Below, in pieces: positions 11,013-20,805 of a DNA stretch of 64,000 nucleotides (the stretch's first letter is position 1; each line of letters opens with the position of its first letter). The notes under the pieces are model-generated. The model saw nothing but the letters and a program-made list of their open reading frames with translations, was not told the DNA's origin and did not search any database. Source of the DNA: JANLYC01 sp963815445 (lineage in GTDB: Bacteria > Actinomycetota > Actinomycetes > Propionibacteriales > Nocardioidaceae); assembly GCA_963815445.1 (NCBI GenBank), contig CAWFGV010000011.1, positions 1-64,000 of the forward strand, read 5' to 3'. Made by a program: the position numbers and the translations under genes.

Positions 11013-12551
11013 TCATGCGACAGAGGGGCGCGTGGTCGATAGCACGCCGACATAGTAGGTTGCGAGCAAGACGGGGATGCCAGCAAGCAGACTGGCCGCG
11101 TCCAATTCCTGTTTAACAATAATCGCGAACAAGACTAGGGCCAGAAGGCCGGCACGGTATGGTTCGAAACGAACGATTGTTTCATCGATGCCGCGTATGA
11201 ACCAACCAAACAAAAGCATGCCGACGAACAGTATTGCTGAGCCGCCATACATATACAACGATCCTTGCATAGTGATGGCACTAGAACTCAGGCCCTGGCC
11301 GCCCCAATAGGTCTTATAGAATTCTAGGCCGCCAAGCCTTGCTGGCTTATCAGGCCAGAGGAAGCGAGGTACAACGCCCAACACGGGGGCAGCCACCATT
11401 TCACCACCATCGCGATAGGGAATCGTGGTGGGAGTTTTATCTATGATGATAATCAGATTATCGATCAGCCTTACTCGAGACACCGTTGTTTGGGTGGGAT
11501 CTGCCGAGCCAGTCCTCTCGGTGCCGTAAAAGAACTGTCGACTCGTCAACATATTGAAGCCGATGGCGATGCTGGAGGTAAGATCCAGACGTTTTTCCTG
11601 CGTACGTATTGATTCGCGAAAGGCCGTCACAAAAGGCGTCACGACAAAAATGAAGATAAGTAGCGCAACTACCAACTTGACAAATGGGAGACGACGTCGA
11701 CGAAGCAGAAATGGAACGCCTATGGCGATGAGAACCATCAGGTATTCCTCCTTGCGGCCGCTCAGGAGGCCAATAAGGAATTGGACTGAACCGAGGACTA
11801 GCACCAGGGCTCGATCCCCCATTCGGTCTTCTTCCGCAAGGCGTGTTGCCAAACCGTATAGCGCGATCGTACTCAATGACGTGAATACAGTGAGAATTTG
11901 GGCATAGATCGGAACGTCGCTGTTACTGGTGATGTCAGCGCCGCCAGCATAACCAAGTCGGCCCTCACTAACGGCTTGGAAAACTAGAAAACCCACCCCA
12001 CTAGATAGACGCAAACCAAACCAACAGTGTTCCTCACAATTCTTAGGGATCGAAGTGGCCCTATCGTTAGAATTGTGGTGACTGCCTTCGTGGAAAGCGT
12101 CGTTGGTCCAGTTCGATATGCGACTGTCATTACGGTGAGTGCGATAGCCGACGAAAACAATTGCCCGAACAGTCGTTTCGCGGTTGAGCACGGCCTGGAG
12201 GCCTTCTTGCGGGCTTGCGAGTGTGACAGTGGCGAGGCCATAGGCGAACACAGAATAGAATAAGAGCCAAGAAGCCAGACGGAGTCGCGGAAGTCCGAAT
12301 TGTTCTTCCGCTGGCGCTATGAGTGCAAGCAAGGCGAATAGGTACGCTCCCAGGGCCAATGAAGCAAATACGATCCTTGTGTCAAGAGACGGTGTGATGG
12401 CGGCACCGAACGCGCAGACACCAGCCGTCAAGGTGGCAGTTATCCAGGCGGTGAGCGACAGTTGTGCTCGCGGGCTAATTCGCGGGTCCGGACGCGAGGC
12501 AATCTGAATTGGACTCGTCGGGCCACGACCCGGAAAGACGGGATGGGACAT
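11013..12551 (-). CDS. Wzy-type oligosaccharide repeat-unit polymerase
   Basis: Polytopic membrane protein with about 11-12 hydrophobic segments, which should polymerise lipid-linked repeat units outside the membrane. The typical O-antigen polymerase signature VLGVVPRFLWPDKP is near 11355-11395, followed by FYKTYWG, and the SGRKEEYLMVLI loop is near 11740. ATG 12551 (MSHPVFPGRG) is preferred over the upstream start. Between about 12240 and 11990 the open frame encodes a charged, non-membrane stretch, whereas another frame there encodes hydrophobic residues (GLVCVYLVGWVF), so two compensating indels are likely. The AT content is visibly higher than in the flanking genes. Confidence 0.78.
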   Translation of the reverse strand: MSHPVFPGRGPTSPIQIASRPDPRISPRAQLSLTAWITATLTAGVCAFGAAITPSLDTRIVFASLALGAYLFALLALIAPAEEQFGLPRLRLASWLLFYSVFAYGLATVTLASPQEGLQAVLNRETTVRAIVFVGYRTHRNDSRISNWTNDAFHEGSHHNSNDRATSIPKNCEEHCWFGLRLSSGVGFLVFQAVSEGRLGYAGGADITSNSDVPIYAQILTVFTSLSTIALYGLATRLAEEDRMGDRALVLVLGSVQFLIGLLSGRKEEYLMVLIAIGVPFLLRRRRLPFVKLVVALLIFIFVVTPFVTAFRESIRTQEKRLDLTSSIAIGFNMLTSRQFFYGTERTGSADPTQTTVSRVRLIDNLIIIIDKTPTTIPYRDGGEMVAAPVLGVVPRFLWPDKPARLGGLEFYKTYWGGQGLSSSAITMQGSLYMYGGSAILFVGMLLFGWFIRGIDETIVRFEPYRAGLLALVLFAIIVKQELDAASLLAGIPVLLATYYVGVLSTTRPSVA

Positions 12552-12737
12552 CACGCGTACCCTGCTAGTTCTTCCTGGCGCACCGCGACCCTCCGGTCTG
12601 CCCTCGGGGACGGATAGGAATCCTCCAGCATCAGCCAGATCGTACAACGGCTAGGCTTCGTGGGGACACAGCGAGCGGGAGACGAGTGAGATGTTGTTGT
12701 CCGACTGTTCTTTGCCATCGTTCAGGAGCTGGTCTGT

Positions 12738-13945
12738 GTGCGCGTAGGGCTTCTGGTCCCCGAGTATCGGACGGACGCGGGCGGCCAAGGCGGGGTAGCA
12801 TCTGTCGCCGATTTCCTCACCGGCGCGTTCACAAGTGTTTCCGCCTGGGACGTTGAAATTGTCTCCGTGAGGATGTATTCCCGTGCCGAGGAGAGCCGAC
12901 AACTCCTCCGGCCAGGGTCCTGGTTTCTGGCCCCGCGAGCCGTAAGACGGGCAGGCGATCTGGCAGTCCCGGTCACGGACGTTGGTGCCCACGCTGCTGA
13001 AATTGAGGCGGTACGCTATCTGCCCCGACGCTGTCTGGACGAGGAGTTGCGGCGCTTCGATGCAGTTGTGATCGTCGCTGGAAGTCCGGCAATCGCGTTG
13101 ACAACTAGACGCCTTAGCTCCCCGGTGATTCTGCAGGTCGCCACGATGGTCAAGGAAGAGCGTCGGCGGCTGCTTGCCGAGAGTCGCGGTTGGCGTCGCC
13201 GGCTTACGAGGTTGAATACGTGGGTCACCGACAAGCTCGATCGCCGTGGTCTCCGCCTCCCTGCCGTGGTTGTCGTTGAGAACCCCTGGATGGAGAAGGA
13301 ATGTCGGAGGGGTGGCGCTCGAAACGTTGTGCTGTGTGCTCCCGGCACGGACACCAACTACTTCACTCCCGCGAGCGCACCGCCAGCTCGGCGACCCTTA
13401 CCTTCTTACGGTTGGGAGACTTGCTGACCCACGCAAAGACATCCCAACGCTGCTTCGGGCCTATTTGCATGCTCGACGGGCGGGTGTCTCCCACACACTT
13501 GTGCTGGCCGGGCACGGTCGACCCTCGGATCAGGATCTCGAAATTGTGGACGAGCTGGGCCTGGCCCCGTACGTCAAAGTTCTGAGCGACGTTCCCAGGC
13601 CGGAGCTTGTCAAGCTCCTTCAAGTGGCCGATCTCTTCGTCAGCTCTTCCTCGGAGGAAGGCTTGGGCATTGCTCTCATCGAAGCGATGGCCTGCGGCAC
13701 GCCGGTTGTGTCGACGGCGACCGCTGGTGCGAGCTCACGTCATCGCTGACTCAGACGCTGGGCTGCTCGCCCCGCTGGGGTCAAGCGAGGATCTCGGGAG
13801 ACGCTATCGCGGACCTCCTGTCGGATGACCTGCGGCTCCAGCATGCCGCCGCGGCTGCGCGCCAGCGGGCGAAGGCCGTGTTTTCGCACGAGGCCGCCGG
13901 AGCCAGATTCATGGAGATCATTCAAGCTGAGGTTGGCTCTCTGCA
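12738..13945 (+). CDS. GT-B (family 4-like) glycosyltransferase, frameshifted
   Basis: GTG start at 12738 (VRVGLLVPEYRTDAGGQGGV). The N-terminal acceptor domain continues to VVLCAPGTDTNYFTP. After a frame change near 13385 the donor-binding domain follows: YLLTVGRLADPRKDIPTLL, HTLVLAGHGRPSDQDLEI, VKVLSDVPRPELVKLLQVAD, then SSSSEEGLGIALIEAMACGT with the EX7E-type motif. Further changes occur near 13735 and 13797. The last readable part is HVIADSDAGLLAPLGSSEDL and a helical tail. The exact stop is uncertain: TGA 13928-13930 fits if one more base is off, otherwise the frame runs into the next gene. Confidence 0.75.
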
Positions 13946-15128
13946 GTGCGACCTGATCGGCTACGTGATCCGCTTAAGATCGCGGTGTTTGCGCCGCTGT
14001 TTCCACCGGCTTTTAGGGGCGGGGGTCCGATTCGATCGATCTACGCTCAGGTAACATCCAGTCGCACCAACGCGGAAATCACCGTCCTTACGTCGGACCG
14101 TGACCTGGGCCAGAAGGAGCGTATGGAGGTCCAGTCGAATCGCTGGCAAAAGATCGACGGAGTTGACGTCAGGTACATGACGACGCGGTCTCCGATATCG
14201 GTAGCCAAGAGTCTTTGGAGTCTTCGCCAAAGGCGCCCACATGTCATCTACTTGAATGGATTCTTCGATCCGCCATTCTCCATCCTTCCGCAACTCTTGT
14301 ACTTCGTCGGGTGGTGGGGAAGGGCCACTCGTCTGATCGCAGCCAGAGGAGAATTTGGCACGGCAGCCTTGGGAATTAAATCGAGGAAGAAGCGTGCGTA
14401 TCTCCGTGCCTACAAGTTTCTAGGGCTTAGCCGTGGAGTCGTGTGGCACGCTGCCTCGGCCAGCGAGGCAAAGGACATCCAGCGCGTGATGGGAGATTCA
14501 GTCGCAAATCCTTGTAAGGGCAGATGAGACCATATTGCCTGAGCAGAGCGAGAAAAGAGCGATAGCGAACAGTCAATGCAAGGCGATCTTTTTCGGCCGG
14601 ATCGTCCCGATCAAGGGGCTGGATCTTCTTCTGAGAGCCCTCGCAGACGTAGACGTGCGGATGACAGTGGATGTCATCGGGCCAGAAGAGGATCGAGGTT
14701 ATGTCGCACGCTGCAGGTCACTCGCCGCCGGCGTGCCAGCGCATATAGACCTCACTTTCAGGGGCGAGATAGATCATGCGCAGGCGAGAGCGGTACTCGG
14801 TGAGTACGACCTGCTCCTGATGCCCAGCCGCGGGGAGAGCTTCGGACAGGTCATCGCGGAGGCTCTGTCCGTGAGCCTGCCAGTCATGGCTATGGACGTA
14901 ACGCCCTGGACCGAAGTGCTGAGGGATGGAGGCGGTGTCGTGGTCCCGACTGCGGTCGTGTCCTCCTGGAGCCGAGCCATCGCAAACTACTCTCGCTTGT
15001 CCGCCGAGGAGCGGGGTGGCAGTCGTATGCGAGCGGGTGAGGCCTACGATCGTTGGCATGCCCGGAGGGACAACGTTCACATCTTCGAGGACCTCCGCAA
15101 GCTCATGGAAAGTAAAAGTTCGCAATGA
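13946..15128 (+). CDS. GT4-family glycosyltransferase, one frameshift
   Basis: GTG start at 13946. The N-terminus LKIAVFAPLFPPAFRGGGPI is the usual first strand and glycine loop of GT-B enzymes, followed by VIYLNGFFDPPFSILPQLL and RLIAARGEFGTAALGIK. After one frame change near 14510 come AIFFGRIVPIKGLDLLLRAL, RMTVDVIGPEEDRGYVARC, and LLMPSRGESFGQVIAEALSV with the EX7E nucleotide-sugar motif. The stop at 15126-15128 overlaps the end of the convergent dehydrogenase gene by 26 bases. The specific sugar is not readable. Confidence 0.82.
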
Positions 15129-16408
15129 TCTTCAGGTCGTCAAGATTTAGCAGGGCTTCGCGTCGGCCATCGAGTCTGTTTCTGGTGTCGAGCACAAATG
15201 CGTCCGCCTCGGCCACCATCTCATAGTCGAAGGCGTCGTGGTCGGTAAGGATAACTACGGCATCTGCTCGACTGACTTCCTGCTGACTCAAGTCGACCCG
15301 CGTTAGCGTTGGTGGCAGGAGATGGCTCTCTACGTAGGGGTCCGCGGCAATGACAGTCGCGCCGTACGCTTGGAGTAGTTCGGCCACCTTCAGTGCCGGC
15401 GATTCACGGGGGTCACCGACGTTCTTCTTGTAGGAAAGACCGATGAGGAGACATCGGCTTCCGTTCAGCGCCTTTCGTTGTGCGTTCAAGCCAGCCATGA
15501 CTCGCTGCACAACGTAGTCCGGCATGTGCTCGTTGACGTCGTTGGCAAGCTCGACAAAGCGAAAAGCTTTTCCTAGTGTTCGCCGAACCTGCCAGGACAG
15601 ATAGGACGGATCTACAGGAAGGCAGTGGCCGCCAACTCCGGGGCCTGGTGTGAAGCGCATGAAACCGAAGGGTTTGGTGGATGCAGCGTCGATAACTTCC
15701 CAAATATCGATTTCTAGGTCTTGCGCAAAGATGGCTAGCTCATTGATGAGGGCGATATTGACATGCCGGAATGTGTTTTCCAGCAGTTTGGTCAATTCAG
15801 CTTCCTTCGGCGTGCTTACTGGCACGATGGTGTCGACGAGCCGTTCATAAAGATCCGCGATTGCCTTGGATGAGCCTTCGTCGATGCCAGCAACTACCTT
15901 CGGTGTTGACACGAACGTGTGCCATTCGTTTCCGGGGTCGATGCGTTCGGGAGAGTAGCCCAGGTGGAAGTCAGTTCCCGCTGTCAGGCCGCTTGCGGCT
16001 TCGAGCGCTGGCGCCAAGAATTCTTGCGTTGTACCGGGGTAGGTTGTCGATTCGAGCACGACGGTGGCACCGGGTCGAAGGTGCCCACCAATAGCTCTGG
16101 CGGAAGCCTCGATGAAGGAGAGATCCGGAGTGGCCTCGTGAAGCGGCGTCGGGACAGTGATGAGGGCAAAGTCAAAGCCTGAAAGTGCGCTGGGCTCGGC
16201 GGCAGCGGCGTAGCGCCCAGACGCGAGCGCCCAGCCAAGGACCTGATCACTGACGTCTTCGACGAAGGACCGACCCAGCCTGCAGGCTCGACACACGGAC
16301 TGGGTCTATGTCGTAGCCCACAACGTCGAATCCGACCTGAGTCGCACGCATTGCTATCGGCAGGCCAACATAGCCTTGACCGACGACGACGAGCTTATGG
16401 GGGGTCAC
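15103..16408 (-). CDS. Nucleotide-sugar 6-dehydrogenase (WbpA/WecC type)
   Basis: NAD-dependent four-electron oxidation of UDP-GlcNAc or UDP-ManNAc to the uronic acid. It starts at GTG 16408 (VTPHKLVVVGQGYVGLPIAM, NAD-binding GXGYVG), with one frame change near 16290. Then come FALITVPTPLHEATPDLSF, ESTTYPGTTQEFL, STKPFGFMRFTPGPGVGGHC with the catalytic Cys, the ring-opening Lys in VSTPKEAELTKLLENTFRHV, and GLSYKKNVGDPRESPAL. The length (about 435 aa) is normal. The STKPFGF context resembles UDP-GlcNAc 6-dehydrogenase of the WbpA type, so the polymer probably contains a hexosaminuronic acid. Substrate choice is inference. Confidence 0.88.
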
Positions 16409-16671
16409 AGGGCTCTGCTTCCGATTGGTAGGGTGCGTCCCTAGGAGCGGTATGGAACATAGTCTTACATATTGGTTTTGCCCGGCGACTCTCACCCTTA
16501 GCAGCCGATCGTCCCTTGGTGTCACCGCCTCCCGCAAAAAGTCAGATAGCTCCCGAGACCAAGATGGCGGGTCACCCTCCCATGAGCCATCGCGTGCCTA
16601 CTCAGATGCGAGGGTTCCGTGCCGATGTCTGGCTATTCTGCTCCTTTGGGTGGTTTGGAAGAGAGGCTGGA

Positions 16672-17056
16672 GTGGCTTTGCAGGAGCGGCAGGCTGAGCG
16701 GCCCTGGGGTCGGTGGCTGGTGCTGGATGAAAGCGCAGGTTATAAGGTGAAGAGAATCGAGGTCGAGGCGGGAAAGCGCCTCTCCTACCAGGCTCATGAG
16801 CACCGCTCCGAGCATTGGGTCGTGCTCGACGGTGTGGCTCAATGCACAGTGGATGGCGTTGTCAGTCAGATAGGGGTCGGGCCAGTCTATCGATATTCCT
16901 GCCGGTACCAAACACCGTCTTGGTAATCCGGGCTCGGGCGCGTTGACGATCATCGAGGTACAGCGAGGTCCCTACACCGGTGAGGACGACATCATCCGCT
17001 TCGAAGACGACTACGGTCGTGATGGGTCCTTGGGTTCTCCCGGGCTGTGCGGATGA
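16672..17056 (+). CDS. Cupin, mannose-6-phosphate isomerase type II-like, one frameshift
   Basis: Small single-domain cupin similar to the C-terminal isomerase domain of bifunctional GDP-mannose pyrophosphorylase/isomerases. It starts at GTG 16672 behind GAGAGGCTGGA. Motifs: ERPWGRWLVLDESAGYKVKR, GKRLSYQAHEHRSEHWVVLD with His/Glu metal ligands, then after a frame change near 16890 IPAGTKHRLGNPGSGALTII and GEDDIIRFEDDYGR, ending at TGA 17054-17056. About 128 aa, complete for this class. Its end overlaps the convergent glycosyltransferase gene by about 65 bases. It probably supplies mannose-type precursor or acts as a sugar epimerase. Confidence 0.78.
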
Positions 17057-18261
17057 GAACGTCTGCCAGGTGCCCGACGCCCGAAGCGCGGGACATATGA
17101 GTTTCGTAGTAATCCCTGGCTCGACGTCCCAGTTCTTGGCGACCATCCGGCCTTGTGGCATGTGCCTGTCGAAACGCGCTCGCTAGCGCCCCGACACTCT
17201 CGGGCTCAACTGTCCAGCCCGCACCGGCCGAGCGAACAACGTCCGCAGCATCACCGCCCACCGAGCAAATGACGGGCATTCCGCTGGCCATGACAGACCC
17301 CAACTTGCTTGGGATGGTCCCTCGAAGAAAGGGAAGATCGCGTAGACAGACGAGTTGGACATCAGCCTCATGGGTGACGACATTCATCTTTGACTGATCC
17401 TGCGGCCCCGCGAAGAAGACGTTGGTGGCACCAAGTTCGACTGCGAGCATCTCGAGGGACTCACGGGCGACCCCGTCACCCACGAGGACGAGTCGGAACC
17501 CTCGAAGGTCGCGGACCTCGGCGGCGGCCCGGATAGCAACGTCCAGGCCTTGCAAGTCACCCATGTTGCCAGCGAACATGACCGAGAACGTCCTTCATCC
17601 GGTGCAGCGTTCCCGGAGGATTCGCCTTGCTCAAGGGGCTCGAAGATCGTTTCGTCAGCCCAGTTTGGAACCACATGGACGCCTGATCTGGGAGCTCCAC
17701 GCTCCTCGAGCATGGCGGCCATCGTGGGTGCGATGGCGACAATGGCCGAGGCGCCGGCATAGATCTCGTTGCAGGTCTTGGTGAGAACTCGCTCAGCGAC
17801 GTTGGCGCTGCGCCGAGCCAAGAGCCCTGCTTGAACCACGGAGTCGGGCCACAAGTCCTGCACATGCAGCACGTACGCAGGTCCGCCAAGCTTTCTGCTG
17901 AGCCAGGGTCCGATCGCAGCTGTCAGAGGCGGATGGTAGACGTAGATGACGTCTGCGCGGCGGAGCAATGACCACCCGAAGAGGGTGGAGCTCAGCATGA
18001 ACGAAAGATAGTTGGCAGCGCGACGAACAGGGGATCGATCGTGACTCGGATACAGGCAGACTCTGCGGACTCCATAACCATCTGGCGCTCATTGACGACG
18101 GGTCGTTGGCGCCACCCTTCGAAGATTCGCCCAGTAGGGTAGTTGGGGAAACCCGTCAGAACTGTGACGTCGTGGCCCGCCGCAGCCAATCCCGCAGCGA
18201 TGTCTGCCGGGAGGGCGGCCTTTTCCGGGGGAAACCACTGCGTAAGGACCACAACACGCAT
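16992..18261 (-). CDS. WbuB-like glycosyltransferase (possible L-FucNAc transferase), frameshifted
   Basis: GT4 enzyme whose N-terminus MRVVVLTQWFPPEKAALPAD (ATG 18261) and GFPNYPTGRIFEGWRQRPV match the WbuB type, which in Escherichia coli transfers N-acetyl-L-fucosamine. Middle blocks are RADVIYVYHPPLTAAIGPWL, VLHVQDLWPDSVVQAG and HVVPNWADETIFEPL. The C-terminal domain reads MFAGNMGDLQGLDVAIRAAA, RLVLVGDGVARESLEML, FLRGTIPSKLGSVMASGMPV. Frame changes occur near 18080, 18000 and 17600. The FucNAc assignment is inference from the family plus the linked capEFG genes. Confidence 0.78.
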
Positions 18262-18413
18262 GTCTTGAAGGTCTCCGCTCGCGATCGGTGGGTGCCAGCG
18301 ACGGTAGAAGGAGATAGCCGCGCCGCTCGGTCCTAGATCTTGTCGTTACGCTGTCCGAGTTGTGTTGGAACTCTAACCGAACCACGACAGCTGAGAGCGA
18401 GGGCTGAGCCCCG

Positions 18414-19071
18414 TTGATCACCAACGATCGCAGCGCGCGTACCGAAATCGACGAGGCATTGAAACGCGCACTCGACGTAGGCCTGTCCTGCTCTGCCCTG
18501 GTCGTCCTGTCACCGCTGCTCGGAGGAGTTGCTGCTGCCGTTCGTCGCAATCTGGGTTCTCCCGTCTTGTACCGACAGACGAGGCCCGGACGGGACGGAA
18601 TCCCGTTCACGATGTACAAGTTTCGGACCATGACCACACAGTGCGATTCGGCGGGAAACCTCTTGCCAGACTCCATGCGGCTCACTGGCTTCGGTAACTT
18701 CCTTCGTCTGACGAGCCTGGATGAGTTGCCGACTCTGTGGAACGTCATCCGAGGCGAGATGAGTCTCGTGGGACCGCGACCGCTCCTCCTGCAGTACACA
18801 GAGTTCTTCGAGGGAGAGGAAGCTCATCCGGATGACCGTTCGTCCCGGGATCACCGGCTGGGCGCAGATCAACGGCCGTAACGACACTCCTTGGGATGAT
18901 CGCCTAGGCATGGACGTCTGGTACGTACGGCATCGGAATGTCTGGCTGGATCTCCGAATTATTGCTATGACTCTCGCGCAGGTCTTCCGACGAGAGGGTG
19001 TCATCGTGGATCCCGGCTCCGTCATGCTCAACTTGGATGACGAGCGCCGGCAGAGATCAAGATCATCGTGA
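18414..19071 (+). CDS. Initiating sugar-phosphate transferase (PglC/WcaJ catalytic domain), one frameshift
   Basis: Polyprenyl-phosphate sugar-1-phosphate transferase that starts repeat-unit assembly at the inner face of the membrane. TTG start at 18414. A single N-terminal hydrophobic hairpin (LSCSALVVLSPLLGGVAAAV) precedes VLYRQTRPGRDGIPFTMYKF, FLRLTSLDELPTLWNVIRGE, MSLVGPRPLLLQY, and after a frame change near 18825 RPGITGWAQINGRNDTPWDD and DVWYVRHRNVWLDLRII. It lacks the four-helix/CoA-binding N-terminal half of large WbaP/WcaJ enzymes, so it belongs to the small monotopic PglC-like class. That fits a 4-amino-sugar first residue made by the genes at 3.2-6.3 kb. Confidence 0.87.
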
Positions 19072-19160
19072 CCGTTTCCATTCGGGCTTGACGCCACTCG
19101 ATACACATCCAGCAGTCTGCTCTGGTTGCAGAAACCTTCGGCACGCAACTTCAGCCATTC

Positions 19161-19538
19161 TTGCCGTACGGTCAGCCTCGTGCCGGGGCGTACTTGGCTG
19201 CCGTCCTGGTAGCACCAGAGAACCTGACCGGCTACTCACTCTACGGGGCGAAGACAGGTACCGGAGAGCTGGTGGGTTTCGCAGAGTTCCGAGCGTCATC
19301 GCCTACAACGGCCCTACTCTCCTACATCTGCGTCTCTCGAGGTTGGAGAGGGCAGGGCATAGCACGGGGTCTGATCATCCAGCACTTGAGACGATTCCCT
19401 GATGTTGCGACCATCGAACTAGACGTGTTCAGTACCAATGCGAATGCCCGCCGCTTCTATGACAATCTCGGCTTTGAGACGGTGAGCTCGAACCACTGGT
19501 GGATGCGCGAGCTTCCCGGACCGGCCGAGACAGGATGA
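19161..19538 (+). CDS. GNAT-family N-acetyltransferase
   Basis: Single GNAT domain of about 125 aa. The acetyl-CoA loop is visible in VSRGWRGQGIARGLI, preceded by LLSYICV (beta 4) and followed by IELDVFSTNANARRFYDNLG (typical beta 5/alpha 4) and FETVSSNHWWMREL. The TTG-like start at 19161 is a guess: the frame is open only from about there, and the 90 bases upstream (19072-19160) may encode the N-terminus in another frame. In this place it could acetylate the amino group of a 4-amino sugar, but the acceptor is not shown. Confidence 0.65.
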   Translation: MPYGQPRAGAYLAAVLVAPENLTGYSLYGAKTGTGELVGFAEFRASSPTTALLSYICVSRGWRGQGIARGLIIQHLRRFPDVATIELDVFSTNANARRFYDNLGFETVSSNHWWMRELPGPAETG

Positions 19539-19557
19539 TATCGACGACAGGGAAAGC

Positions 19558-19857
19558 TTGTCGCTCGTCGACTGGCCCCTAGCGGTGGCCTCCCTCAGAA
19601 CGTATGGATTCTGTATGTTGAACGTCATCTGGCGCGGTGAAGAGATGCGCCTTGCCATCCCCAGCGCCACTCACGTGCGTGTGCCCACGCCGCAGCATCT
19701 GGCTGATTCCGAGTTGCTCGAGTCCGTCGGTGCTCTACTGCCAGGACTTGAGGCGGCCTTCGTTGTGGCAGCAAAGGATGCTGACTTGAGCCCGCTTGCA
19801 CACGTTCTTGACAACCACCGCTTGGCAGCGCCGGCCGTCCGACTGAGGCAGCGATGA
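19558..19857 (+). CDS. Unknown small protein inside the sugar-modification block
   Basis: Not recognised. The frame runs from TTG 19558 (behind CAGGGAAAGC), or from a frameshifted ATG 19535 overlapping the preceding stop, to TGA 19855-19857. About 99 aa; contains LNVIWRGEEMRLAIPSATHV and LLESVGALLPGLEAAFVVAA, with no obvious membrane segment or motif. Its stop overlaps the ATG of the following aminotransferase (ATGA), which argues that it is a translated member of the GNAT-unknown-DegT-FemAB operon. Confidence 0.5.
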   Translation: MSLVDWPLAVASLRTYGFCMLNVIWRGEEMRLAIPSATHVRVPTPQHLADSELLESVGALLPGLEAAFVVAAKDADLSPLAHVLDNHRLAAPAVRLRQR

Positions 19858-20805
19858 GCGAGATCGAAAAGGGGGCCAACAAAGTCACGAACTTTCATCA
19901 CCAGGCGTTCTTCTATGAGTCTGCGAGGCAAGGGTTCGAGGATTTCCTCAAGAATGCGCCACTTGCTGACACTCGCGATGTCCTCCTGCCAGCCTTCGTC
20001 GGGTGGTCATCACGCGAGGGTAGCGGTGTCTATGACCCGGTCTCGAATTTGGACCTTCAGGCGACCTTCTATCCGCTCAACCGAGATCTAACCGTGGACC
20101 TCGACAGGTCTCGCTAGGTGTCTGGAGGCCACTTCGTATCGAGCAGTTGTTCTTATTCATTACTACGGGCGCACCGATCCCCAACTTGAGGACATCGGGA
20201 GACTCGCCCGACGGCATCACGTTCCACTGGTCGAGGATTTGGCACACGGCTTCTTCACGGCCAGCACTGGTTCTCTGGTGAGCAGGGTCGGACAACTATC
20301 CATGTTCAGCATGCACAAGATGCTGCCGATGAAGACCGGCGGGATGGTGACCTACCGAGATCCGTCGCTGATCGGTGCGCAAGTCAGTACCGCGCGTTCT
20401 CTTGCCGCCGACGTGATGTCCTATGACTGGCCATCCATCGCCACGAGGCGGCGCGACAACTTCCGGCTCACAACACAGCTGCTTGGTCAGCTCCAGGAGC
20501 GCGGTGCGCCGTTAGAGCTCGTGTGGCCGGACCTCAAGGACGACGTACCGCAGACCCTGCCCGTGTATGTGCCCCGGGAGTCTCGGGATGCCATCTACCA
20601 CGCGATGAACTCTCAGGGCTACGGGGTGGTCAGCCTTTATCACACACTGATTCCGCAGCTAGCCGGGAAATTTCGTCAATCCGACTGGTCTGCTGCGCAC
20701 ATCCTCAACCTTCCGGTGCATCAAGACATTGAGTCTGGCCAGATCGCGGATCTTGTCGACGCCTTTAGCTCGAGCCTGAGTCAGAACTCGGACTGGTCAC
20801 CGTGA
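19854..20805 (+). CDS. Second DegT/DnrJ-family PLP protein, one frameshift
   Basis: Smaller PLP-fold protein. ATG 19854. N-terminal part NFHHQAFFYESARQGFEDFL and DVLLPAFVGWSSREGSGVYD; after a frame change near 20105 VLIHYYGRTDPQLEDIGRLA, VEDLAHGFFTASTG (PLP-pyridine Asp region) and SMFSMHKMLPMKTGGMV, where HKM is the expected PLP-Lys segment. Stop at 20803-20805. It is about 315 aa, shorter than the first DegT copy, with a divergent N-terminus, so the substrate probably differs. GTGA overlap with the FemAB-like gene. Confidence 0.72.
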
